The translations under genes and the position numbers were made by a program. Source: Dipteronia dyeriana (taxonomy: Eukaryota; Streptophyta; Magnoliopsida; Sapindales; Sapindaceae). From it: a DNA stretch of 64,000 bases. Every line of letters starts with the position of its first letter. Within the stretch, counting starts at the first letter, position 1. Location of the stretch: the NCBI GenBank assembly GCA_032871835.1, contig CM065296.1:14276001-14340000 (forward strand), written 5' to 3'. Of the stretch, positions 32,548-43,320 are shown one piece after another. The notes beneath the pieces were generated by a model. That model ran no database searches. It saw nothing but the letters and a program-made list of their open reading frames with translations, and was not told the origin of the DNA.

Positions 32548-34080
32548 TATTTGGATAGTGGGTGCTCTAGGCACATGACTGGAAATAAGAGTTTCTTTAA
32601 GACTCTTGTGATGGAGGAGGGAGGAAATGTCACCTTTGGAGATGGATCAAAAAAGAAGGTTAAAGGAAAGGGAACCATTTCCATTCCCGGATTACACTCC
32701 TTGTCCAATGATTTGTATGTTGATGGTTAAAAGCTAATTTGATAAGCATTTCACATCTTAGTGATGAAGGACTTTCCGTCCTGTTTAGGAAAGATAATTG
32801 TTCTATCCTATTGCCTAATGGACAAACCTTGTTAAAAGGTATGAGATCTAGTGATAATTGCTATTGTCTTGAGGCTAGAGGTTTGTCTTGCAATGTGTCC
32901 AAGGATGAAAAAATTGAGTTTTGGCATGAAAGACTTGGTCACATGAACTATAGGGATTTAAGAATCTTAGATAAGTTCAATGTGGTGCGAGGCTTTCCTA
33001 AGCTTGGGAAGAAGGTAAATGGTGTTTGTGGACTTTGCCAACAAGGGAAGCAAACCAAAAATATGCACAAAAAGGGCAAGTATTTATCAACCAAGGAACC
33101 TCTAGAGCTTCTCCACATGGATCTTATGGGTCCTATGCAAACCGAGAGTTTAGGTTGAAAGAGATACATTTTTATGTGTGTAGATGACTTCTCTAGGTAC
33201 ACCTGGACTTATTTTCTTAGAGAAAAATCTGAAACTTTTGACAAGTTAGAATGCTTTGTTCCAAAATTCAAAATGAAATTAACTCCAAGATTAAAAGCAT
33301 AAAAAGAATTAGGAGTGACCATGGGAAAGAATTTGAGAATGCCCATTTTGAAAACTATTGCAATAGTCTAGGCATCTCTCATGAGTTTTCGGCTCCTAGG
33401 TCACCTCAACAAAATGGAGTTGTTGAGAGGAAAAATAGGGTTCTTCAAGAAATGGCCCGTGTGATGTTGCTTAGCAATAATGTCCCTAGGAATCTTTAGG
33501 CCAAAGTCATCAATACGGCTTGCTACATAGGAAATAGAGTCTTCCTTAGGTCCCACACTAGGCAAACCTCCTATGAGTTATGGAAAGGTAGAAAGCCAAA
33601 TGTTAGCTACTTCCATACCTTTGGAAGCAAATGTTACATTTTGAATGACCGTGATCAACTCGGCAAATTTGATGTCAAGAGTGATGAGGGTATCTTCATT
33701 GGCTATGCCTTGAATAGTATAGCCTATAGATTTTTTAATCTAAAAACTACGATCGTAATTGAATCATCTAATGTTGTCATTGATGATACTAGGCTCGAAT
33801 CTAATGACCATGAGGAGGAGGTAGATCTAGTTGATGACTCCCCTTTAGAGAAGGTTGTTGATGTTTCTAACGTTGAAAAGACTAACCTTGATGATGACAT
33901 AAATCAACCTATTGATAGGATTCCTCTCTTGAACTTAAAAGAACCTGCTCCATGGGTTAGGAAACTCCATGACAAAAACGACATCAATGGAGAGGTTAGT
34001 GAAGGTGTTAGGACTAGGCATCAAATGGCTAATCTAATTAGCTATACATGTTACACCTCTCAAATAGAACCCAAGAAGGT
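32548..34080 (+). pseudogene. Element B protease and integrase
   Basis: Protease: YLDSGCSRHMTG near 32548-32583 gives the DSG active site, preceded by a TAG where C has TGG. Integrase: the HHCC zinc domain (WHERLGHMN...CGLCQQGKQ) near 32920-33055, then the catalytic core with HMDLMGP near 33115, IRSDHGKEFEN near 33310 and SAPRSPQQNGVVERKNR near 33390-33440. These hold the D, D and E positions expected for integrase. Breaks: a one-base loss near 32728, TGA at 33156, a shift near 33247 and TAG near 33498 in place of Trp. Integrase would insert the DNA copy into chromosomes. Confidence 0.9.
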
Positions 34081-34915
34081 TGATGAAGCCTTAAATGATG
34101 AATTTTGGGTTCTTGCTATGCAAGAAGAGCTTAATCAATTTGAAAGGAATGAGGTTTGGACTCTAGTTCTTAGGTCCAAGAACACCAATGTGATAGGCAC
34201 CAAGTGGGTGTATAGGAACAAATCCGATGAGGATGGCAACATTGTGTGAAACAAGGCTAGGCTTGTAGCACAAGGGTACTCTCAAATTGAGGGTATTTAC
34301 TTTGAGGAGACATTTTCTCCCGTTACTAGGATTGAGTCCATTAGGCTTCTTTTATCCATCTCTTGTTTGCACAAGTTCAAATTATATCAAATGGATGTTA
34401 ATAGTGTCTTCCTTAATGGTTTCTTGCAAGAGGAAGTGTTTGTTGAGCAACCCAAAGGGTTTATGGATCCTTACCACCCTAATCATGTCTATCACCTCAA
34501 CAAAGCTTTTTATGGGTTGAAACAAGCACCAAGGGCTTGGTATGAGCGTCTCACCCAATATCTCATAGACAATGGCTACACTAGGGGTAGTGTTGACAAG
34601 ACTCTATTCATCAAGAAAAACAAAGATGAGCTTCTTATAGCTCAAATCTATGTTGATGATATAGTCTTTGGCTCCACAAATGACACCAAAGTCCAACAAT
34701 TTGTTGATGTCATGTCTCATGAGTTTGAGATGAGTCTTGTTGGTGAGCTAAGTTACTTTCTAGGTTTAAAAATTAAGCGAATGAATGATGGGATTTTCAT
34801 ATCTCAAGCTTAATATGCCAAAAACCTAGTGAAGAAATTTGGCCTTGAAAGTGCCAAACATTGTGATACACCGATGAGCACCACTTTGAAGCTAAGCAAG
34901 GATGCTGGTGGTAAA
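34081..34915 (+). pseudogene. Element B reverse transcriptase
   Basis: It begins DEALNDEFWVLAMQEELNQF and contains GTKWVYRNK, RLVAQGYSQ, the QMDVNSVFLNG block near 34390-34425, [14 protein letters not shown] near 34513-34553, the catalytic YVDD at 34649-34660 and LGLKIKR near 34760. TGA at 34247 and TAA at about 34811 sit where Arg (CGA) and Gln (CAA) are expected, both explained by C-to-T change. It belongs to the copia class. Confidence 0.93.
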
Positions 34916-35591
34916 AGTGTGGACCAAACTTTATATCGTGGCATGATTGGCAGCTTGCTTTATTTGACCGTAAGTTGGCCCGATATCTCTTTTTGTATGG
35001 GTGTGTGTGTTAGGTACCAATCGGATCCTAAGGAGTCCCATCTCTCTTCCGTTAATAGAATCATTCGATATGTGAATGGGACATCTAACTATGGAATTTG
35101 GTACTCCTTTGACACTAATGCTAGTCTTGTAGGCTTTAGTGATGCAGATTGGGCAGGAAATTAGATGATAGGAAAAGTACATCGGGTGGTTGCTTTTTCC
35201 TTGGAACAACCTTGTCTCTTGGTTTTTCAAGAAGCAAAATTCAATTTCCTTGTCCACGGCTAAGGCTGAATACATAGCTACTGTGAGTGGATGCACACAA
35301 CTCCTTTGGATGAAGCAGATGCTAGTCGACTATGGATTCAATCAAGGTATTTTTACTCTCTTTTGTGATAACATGAGTGCAATTAATATTTCCAAGAATC
35401 CTGTTCAGCATTCTAGAACTAAGCATATTGGCATCCATCATCATTTCATTAGAGAACTAGTTCAGAACAAATGCATAGTACTTGAGCATGTAGGTACTAA
35501 TGATCAACTAGAGGATCTATTTACTAAACCCTTAGATGCTACTCGATTCAAGACTCTTAGTAGATCTATTGGGATTTGTTTAATGGAGTGA
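34916..35591 (+). pseudogene. Element B RNase H
   Basis: It covers the connection (YRGMIGSLLYLTVSWPDISF) and RNase H with FSDADWAGN near 35130-35163, a frameshift at 35164 (the DDRKSTSG motif is displaced), then TAKAEYIA, TLFCDNMSAI and DLFTKPLDATRFKTL to the TGA at 35589. Compared with the element C copy, the domain is complete apart from that frameshift. Confidence 0.92.
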
Positions 35592-36667
35592 TGAGTTGTG
35601 GTCTTTGACCTCATAAGGGGAACTCAAGCAAATAGAGATATTGTATACTTGTTGCGTCCCTTTGAAAAAAATGTTTATGCTCCTTTATTGATTGCTTGAG
35701 TAGCTTGGTTGCCCTTATTATAGTATATTGTACTTTCTTCAATAAGTGTGAACTTTGCTTTGATTACAATCCATGTCATATTTATGTTCAAACATGCATT
35801 TTTTGACTAAGAGATCTACATAGGAAGTACATATTGAATGACCTATAATTATCTCCATGACATGATGATTCTTTAATGACATGCTAATGAAAAATGATAA
35901 AGCATGAATTGATGATTGCAATTGTTGAATGCAAAATATTGTGTGAAAAAGATAGTGAGACTAAAATGTTGCATCAATGTCTCTCTTTCTTTATTAGTTG
36001 AACATGGCTACTATCATACGGGTATCCTCCTGAAAAAATCAAATAGGGTGCAAAGTTGCTCATGCCATGTTTAGCTTATAAAGTTGGATATAGTGCCATT
36101 AAAATTTGATATCTATAAAAACTATATCCTTGCTTCTCTCATGACAAATGATGAAATTGGTTTGAATTATATTGGAAACCTATGTCATTTGCTTTGCCAA
36201 ATACCATTGTTTTTGGACTTGAATGCAACATGTCTTGTATGCAAAGCATTTTTGATTCACACATTTTCTTTAAATAAATCTCCTTGTTTCTCTCATATTA
36301 ATAGAGTTGCATAAATGTGGCTTATATAATTATGCAACAATCTTGTATGCTCCTTGCTTTCTTTGCCTTGAGTTACCCAGTTAGGGACTTCTCCCTTGCC
36401 TATATCATGACAAAAAGAGGAAGTAGCATTGACCTAGCTTTGTGGTGTGAGGAAAGTAGCATGTGTTGGCTTTAAGGGGAGTAGTACTTGTTTGAGGGGG
36501 AGATTACATGTAGGGGTGTAACCCGTTGAGGGGGAGTATTGCATGTCATTTGAAGTTTTTTTTTATGTTTATCTCTTTGTAATGTAGAATATCTTCCCGG
36601 TGTTTTATTTTGTTTTGTGAGGATCAATGTGAGTGGTGATTGTCATGAAATAGCTAAATAGGGAGAT
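35592..36667 (+). other. Element B 3' region with repeated polypurine tracts
   Basis: No gene of note: ORFs here are short and have no recognisable motif. G-rich tracts occur at 36473-36482, 36494-36503 (GAGGGGGAGA), 36528-36536 (GAGGGGGAG) and finally 36657-36667, which ends GGGAGAT and directly precedes the LTR start TGTAAAG. Confidence 0.75.
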
Positions 36668-38259
36668 TGTAAAGTCCTCATTTATTAATTGACTTATTTC
36701 GTGAACAAATCACATTTTTAGGGTATTATGTAAGGGTAGCTTAGGCTCTCAAGACCTCAAGAGGAGAAGCACTGAAGGTAAAATTCCTGTGCTTACTTAC
36801 TTTGAAGAGATAGTTGCACACACTCACAAATTCATGCACGACTTTAATTCTTATATGTTGTGTGTGTGTTTACTTGTGTGCATTTTGGTTTAAATGACTA
36901 TTATTGATTTATTTGCATATTGGAATTAAATATTTATGTCATGTTTGGCATTAGAATAGGATGCATTTTTCATCACTCTTGAACTTATTGATTGTGTGTG
37001 TTTGAGTGTTGAAAATAGGCAATGCGCTGGTGGTGCGCTACTCAACCAACATACCTCACCAACGTAACATTCCAGTGGATTGTCGCATGTGTTGTACCAC
37101 TGAGTTGCGTTGCTGCACCCGCGCAAAGATACAAAAATGGGCAGTGTGCTGGTGGTGCGCTACTCGACTAGCGCAGCTTCACTAGCGCAACATTCTAGTG
37201 GATCGTCGCATGTGTTGTGCCACTGAGCTGCACCAGTCGTCCAGCGCCTATAAAAAATAGGTTGTGCGCTGGTGGTGAGCTACTCGACCAGCGCACGTCA
37301 CCAGTGCACAAAAAGGAAGCTGGAACATTTTTTCCAAAATGACCTCACTTTGTTTGGATCTCATATATATATATATATAACTCTTTACTTTAAGGTCGTG
37401 TATGAAATCAGAATATCATATATTTTCCTTAGAACACATTTCAAAAGGAAAACTCTTCCAAGAACTCATTTTTAATCACTCAAAGCATTCCCATGTGCAT
37501 AAAAACTTCATCTTCCATCATCTAAGTTAATTTAGAGTTCATCAATGGATAGGGTTGCTTCATCACATCTTGTTTGGTAAGTTCTTCACTGTCTTCTTAC
37601 AAGCTAAGTGTTTTTCTTGCTAAGCCATCTCTTTAATTATTTGTATGCTCTTAGAACATTTTCTAGATACAAATTAGAGATTGTTGTGATGACATGATTG
37701 AGTGTTGTATTATGATAGCTTCATAGGATTGTTTGATCTATGTTTAGCTAAGCTTCTTGAACATGTCATTTAGCTCTTGATATCTAGGATTGCATTAACT
37801 GTCATCTCATTATCCTAGATAAGCATATATAGTTCCCTAGCCTTGTTTGTTCTTTGAATATCATCATATATTCACTTAGGACTATTTATCTCTTCATTGA
37901 GAAGTAAGACTTGTGTTGCTTCCGTGAATAGGTAGCTTAAATCGCAAGCAAGATAGACTAGGTTCACTTTGGTGGTGGATTAAATCGGGATTAGGTTGTA
38001 ATTCCTTGCCATTAGTGGATTCGAGGTTCTAGTGTGGCGCAATCATCAGCTCGTAGTTTTTCCCATTTGAAGGGTTTCCACGTATATCTCAAGTGTCTTT
38101 ACTATTTCCGCATTTATTACACTTGTGGTATTTTTGTAACTAGATTGGGGCATTTTCGTCAACTTGACCTTTAACGAAAATTGGGTAAAATTTATTTTAA
38201 ATCTATTCACCCCCCCCCCCCCCTCTAATTTAATATTACACACCATAATATTTGTTTCC
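36668..38259 (+). repeat. 3' LTR of element B
   Basis: It starts TGTAAAGTCCTC and ends TTTGTTTCC; the final A of the expected TTTCA has changed to C. The palindrome island is at 37017-37310 and the TATA-like run at about 37362-37381. It is followed at 38260 by the duplication GTACC. Confidence 0.94.
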
Positions 38260-38936
38260 GTACCTAGCACACACACCCACACTAAAAGAGATATCGGGCC
38301 TACTTACGGTCAAGTAAAGCAAGCTACCAATCATGCCCCGATATAGTGTTTATTCCACACTTTTACCACTAGCATCCTTGCTTAGCTTCAAAGTGGTTCT
38401 CATGGGTGTATCACAATATTTGGCATTTTCAAGGTCAAATTTCTTCACTAGGTTTTTGGCATATTTAGATTGGGATATGAAGATCCTATCATCCATTTGC
38501 TTTATTTGCAACCCTAGGAAGTAATTTAGCTCTTTAACAAGACTCGTCTCAAATTCATGAGATATGACATCAATAAATTGTTGGACTTTGGTGTTGTTGG
38601 TGGAGCCAAAAACTATATCGTCAACATAGATTTGAGCTACGGAGAGCTCATCATTGTCTTTCTTGATGAATAGAGTCTTGTCAACACTACCTCTTGGCAG
38701 CCATTGTCAACAAGATATAGAGTGAGGCGTTCATACCAAGCCCTAGGTGCTTGTTTCAACCCATATAAAACCTTCTTGAGGCGATAAACAAGATCGGGGT
38801 GGTATGGATCCACAAACCCTTTGGGTTGCTCAACAAACACTTCCTCATGTAAGAAGCCATTGAGAAAGGCACTCATAACATCCATTTGATGCAATTTAAA
38901 CTTGTGCACATAAGAGATGGATAAAAATAGCCTAAT
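38260..38936 (-). pseudogene. Element C reverse transcriptase, C-terminal part
   Basis: On the minus strand it continues the frame split by A4: [19 protein letters not shown] near 38855-38909, [14 protein letters not shown] near 38730-38770, a frameshift near 38690, YVDDIVFG near 38610-38635 and the connection (SWPDIS) near 38290. It then passes through the GTACC duplication of element B and resumes as RNase H at 28680. Confidence 0.9.
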
Positions 38937-40121
38937 TGTTAGGTTTTAGACTATGTTGGCATAAATTCCATAACAAAATGATGTTTACTTGTAATGATTT
39001 AGTTGCTTAGGCTCATGATGATTCAAGCTTCAAAGTAAAAAAAAAAACTAGTCAAAGCAAGTTCAAAGTCTTCAAAGAGAAAGGATGCTATATGATTTTA
39101 CAAAGGTATATTAAGATCTTATGTTTCTCTTACAAGGCTTAGGCACACACACACAATTCATTCATATGTGTCCCTGCATAGTTGTACACCATTAAGGCAC
39201 ACACACAAAATTCATTCATATATGTCCTTGCGTCGTTGTGCCCCGTTTATAACACATTCACACACTTGAAGATGAATGCTCATGCATTGGTATGGAAATA
39301 ACATGTATTGGAAAATGCATTATTGAAGACTATCTCTATGTAGTTTGCATTCTAGTGTGAAATGTGTTTGTATGTGCATATGTTTGTAAAAAATGGATAA
39401 TGAACTTGATTTAAGTCTTAAAACATTCTTGATTGAGTTCCAAACACTTTGGTTAGTCATACTTTCAATTTCAAGTTCTGAGTCAAAAGATATGATACTT
39501 TCCAGTCAGGTTGCGTACATTGTCTTCATCTTCATATATCGAGTCAAATTCTTAATTTTTGGGTTGAGTATCTTACATGTCAATGTCCATGAGAGATTTA
39601 TGGTTCATAATCTACAAACGGATTCAAATTCCGACTTCAGAAGCCGGAGAACGATCGAAGAACGAAAATGGTGGTCGAGGAAAAGAAGACAGCACCAAGC
39701 TCTACTTTCCCGAGATGATGCGTGGCCATCTCGGGCAAGAAGACTTGCTGTCCCGATATGCCCACGTGCCATCTCGGGCAGCAAGAAAGCTTGGTTGCTT
39801 CTTGTCTTTCTTGGTCATTTGACACTTTATTCTTTCCCTCTACTTTATATATCCCTACCCTCTCACTTTTCATTCTAAGAAGAGATTCAAAATTTAAGTG
39901 CAGAATTTTCTCCCAAATTTTCTCACCTTCCAAACACCATAACTTCTTCATTTGAACTCCGATCTGTGTGATTAAAAGTTGAGAGTGTTTGTCTGTTCAA
40001 TCTCCATCTTTTCCATATGTTTTAGTCAGTTTTACTGCTGTTTTTTGAAGTCAATCCTCATAAAAACGGGACTGCACCAAATCAACTAAGGCATTGGTCA
40101 ATTGCCTTGGGTTTTCTTCTT

Positions 40122-40179
<58 letters not shown>

Positions 40180-41553
40180 GTTTCTTGTGATTGTTTTGAT
40201 TTGAGTTTTTAACTCATTTGAAGCTAGATTGAGTTTCAATTGAAATCTCACATGTTGAGTTAGGTTTTGATTTGCCTATGTTTTCACATGTTTGGGATTA
40301 TATTGAGCTAGCTTGATTCTAGGACTATTTGATGATCTTAGGACTATTTGATGATCTTTAATTGATTTATTTTGTGAAAAATAGTTCCTCACATGTATTA
40401 GGCTATTTTTGGCTGAAATCTCACTATGATACATGTGCTTGTGTGCTTGTGTTCTTGTGAGCTATTCATGTGCTTTGTTGAATCTATGAATATAAAATAT
40501 GCTCTAGAACTTTTGCTTTGATCTTAATGGATTTGTCAATGATTTTAGCTTGTTTTTTGGTTTATGTGATTTAAACTTGATTGTGTATTAATTGAACATA
40601 TCTTATGATTCATGTTTAGATTTATGCATGTATCCAAGTTGAAATTAACTTGTCATATATTTTGTATGAACTAGATGAATTAAACATGCATGATTGACTA
40701 GACTACATTTGTAATGTGCATTCATGCATATGTCTAGTATTTTCCATAGGATGTGTTTATCATAACATTTTATGTTGCATGCTTGTTTGTGTTTTGCATT
40801 CATGATTACCTAGATGCCTTGTGAGAAGGAAGTCTTGACAATAGGTGTGAGGCCTATGATGTTGAGCAAGGAAGTCTTGGCAAGAGGTGGGAGACCTCGG
40901 AGTGTCAAGCAAGGAAGTTTTTCCTAGGGTCATGAGGATCTGGAAGGGTGAGCAAGGAAGTCTTGCATAGGGTTGTGAGGATCCGGAAGGTTGAGCAAGG
41001 AAGTCTTGCCTAGGGTCGTGAGGATCTGGAAGGGTGAACAAGGAAGTCTTGACAAGAGGTGTGAGGCCTCCAAATATTGAGCAAGAGGGTGACATATTCA
41101 TGAGTAGGATATGAGGATAGTTTCTAAATGAAGGGGTCACTTGAGAGATTGTAGTTGTCTTATCTACTAGTGGATTATGTTTGCCGGTGTTTGCTAACTC
41201 GTGGATGTTTTCTCTTAGGAGGTTTAGCATATAAATATCTTGTGTCAACTTTTCTCTACCCCTATCTCTCTTATATTTTAATTTGTTATTTGAATACTAT
41301 GGATAGAACTTTATATGTAAGTTGACTTCCTTACAATAAAATTGTTGGTATATGCTTTATGTATGTTTGTTTGTATCACACTTTACATGTTTTATATATT
41401 GATTAATTGTCTTTAATTGATCTATATATATTTTGATACAAGCAATCTAGAGGGACAAACTTTTGTTTATTTCAAGGGAATTGAAAAAGGTGTCTAACCT
41501 ATTCATCCCCCCTCTAGGTTAGCCTTGAGCATTTAACTGTGTTTGTATTTTCA
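38937..41553 (+). mobile_element. Solo LTR A4 (element A family), inserted in element C reverse transcriptase
   Basis: It starts TGTTAGGTTTTAGAC, ends GTATTTTCA and is 2617 bp long. It is flanked by a perfect five-base duplication CTAAT (38932-38936 and 41554-41558). The interrupted protein reads ESI before and RLFLSIS after, exactly as in element B. It contains the palindrome CCCGAGATG/CATCTCGGG near 39709-39735, TATA-like TTTATATATCC near 39844, a TA microsatellite (40125-40172) and six tandem units at 40815-41085. There is no internal region, so this is a solo LTR left by recombination. Confidence 0.93.
40815..41085 (+). repeat. Tandem array in LTR A4 (6 units)
   Basis: Units beginning GAAGTCTTG (one GAAGTTTTT) at about 45-bp spacing, with GAGCAAG linkers. 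It gives a repetitive minus-strand ORF that is not a gene. Confidence 0.84.
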
Positions 41554-42480
41554 CTAATGGACTCTAGATGGGCAACCGGAGCAAGGGTCTCCTCAAAGTC
41601 GATACTCTCAATTTGAAAGTACTCATGTGCTACAACCCTTCGCACAATTTTGTCATCTTCATCCAATTTGTTTCTATAAACCCATTTTGTTCCAATGACA
41701 TTTGTGTTTTTGTGTCTAGGAACAAGATTCCAAACCTCATTTCTTTCAAATTGGTTTACCTCTTTTTGCATAGCAAGAACCCAAAATTCATCATTTAAGG
41801 CTTCATCAACCTTTTTGGGTTCTGTTTGAGAGGTGTAACATGTGTGGCTAATTAGATTAGCTAATTGATGTCTAGTCCTAACACCCTCATTAATCCCTCC
41901 TATGATGTCATCTTTATCATGGAGTTTCCTAACCCATGGAACAGGTTCTTTAGAGTTCAAGAGAGGAACTCTATCAATAGGTTGTGTCCTATCATCATTA
42001 ACATTTGATGTCCCAACATTAGGAGTCTCCACAACCTTATCCAAAGAAGAGTCATCAGCTATAGCAATTTCCTCCTCATGGTTAATAGACTTGAGCCTTA
42101 TATCATTAATGACAACGCTAGATGAGTCCATGAAGGTTTGAGTCTTCAAATTGAAAACTCTATAGGCTCTACTATTAGCATCAAACTTGCCAAGTTTATC
42201 ACGGTCATTTAAAACGTAGAACTTACTTTCAAAAGTGTGAAAGTAGCTAACATTTGGCTTTCTACATTTCCATAACTCATATGAGGTTCGCCTAGTATAG
42301 GACCTTAAAAAACTCTATTTCCTAATTAGCAAGCCGTATTGACTGCTTAGGCCTATAGATTCATAGGGACATTGATGTTAAGCAACATCACACAGAACAT
42401 CTCTTGAATGACCCTATTTTTCCTCTCAACAACTCTATTTTGTTGAGGTGTCCTAGGAGCTGAAAACTCATGAGAGATGC
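41554..42480 (-). pseudogene. Element C integrase C-terminus and reverse transcriptase N-terminus
   Basis: On the minus strand it reads the integrase tail (linker rich in Asp/Glu: SSVVINDIRLKSINHEEEI), then PVPWVRKLHDKDD, DEALNDEFWVLAMQKEVNQF and FEETLAPVAHLESI up to the A4 insertion. The stretch 41514-42149 is open for 211 codons, although its last few residues come from the A4 LTR. Confidence 0.9.
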
Positions 42481-43320
42481 GTTTTCAAATTAGACATTCT
42501 CAAACTCTTTCCCATGGTCACTCCTAATTCGTTTAATGCTTTTAATGTTTGAGTTCATTTCATTTTGAATTTTAGTACAAAGCATTTTAAACTTGTCAAA
42601 AGTTTCAGATTTTTCTGTAAGGAAATATGTCCATGTGATCCTAGAGAAATCATCTTCACAAATAAAATGCATCTCTTTCCACCTAAACTCTCGGTTTGCA
42701 TAGGACCCATAGGATCCATGTGGAGAAGCTCTAGGGGCTCCTTGGTGGTGAGATACTTGCCATTTTTGTACATACTCTTGGTTTGTTTCCTTTGTTGGTA
42801 AGGTCCACAAGCACCATTGGCTTTCTTCCCAAGCTTGGGTAGGCCTCGCACAACATTGAACTTATCTAAGATTTGTAAATCTTGATAATTCGTGTGGCCA
42901 AATCTTTCATGCCACAACTCAATTTGCTTATCCTTGGACACATTACAAGAGACTATGATAGCTTCAAGACAATAACAATTGTCACTAGATCTCATTCCTT
43001 TTAACAAGGTTTGTCCAATAGGCAATAGGATAGAGCAATCATTTTTTGAAAATAAGATGAAAAGTCCTTCATCACTTAAGTGTGAAATACTTGGCAAATT
43101 GGATTTTAGGCTGTCAACAAACAAAGCATTAGACAAGAAGGGTAATCCGAGAACGAAAATGGTTCATTTCCCTCTAACTTTCTTCTTGGAACCATCACCA
43201 AAGGTGACATTTCCTTCTTCCTCCATGACAAGAGTCTCAAAAAAACTCTTGTTTCCTTGCATGTGCCTAGAGCACCCACTATCAAAATACCAAAAACTAG
43301 AAGAATTTACCTTTAAGGCA
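42481..43320 (-). pseudogene. Element C protease and integrase N-terminal and core domains
   Basis: Minus strand: the protease motif FDSGCSRHM lies near 43260-43290, LPSISHLSDEGLF near 43070-43100, the HHCC domain (WHERFGHTN...CGPYQQRKQ; the second zinc Cys is changed) near 42780-42930, LLHMDPMGP near 42710-42730 and IRSDHGKEFENV at 42490-42530. A frameshift near 42660 separates two overlapping open stretches. Confidence 0.88.

Larger units (their letters stand above)
28681..38259 (+). mobile_element. Element B: complete Sirevirus-type Ty1/copia, inserted in element C
   Basis: It is 9.58 kb, with LTRs at 28681-30275 and 36668-38259, primer binding site, gag, protease, integrase, reverse transcriptase, RNase H and polypurine tracts in copia order. 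A perfect five-base duplication GTACC flanks it (28676-28680 and 38260-38264). Pol is interrupted by several stops and frameshifts, so it is now inactive. By eye the first 200 bases of the LTRs differ at about ten positions. There is no envelope-like ORF between RNase H and the 3' LTR, although some Sireviruses have one. Confidence 0.95.

Noticed and set aside
35592..36667. Envelope-like gene of element B, as found in some Sireviruses
   Set aside because: Only short ORFs without signal peptide, membrane span or coiled coil are present, so no envelope-like gene is supported.
39393..39878. 161-codon plus-strand ORF in LTR A4
   Set aside because: It lies wholly within a non-coding LTR, and the collinear frames in A1, A2 and A3 are broken or different. 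It spans the palindrome island.
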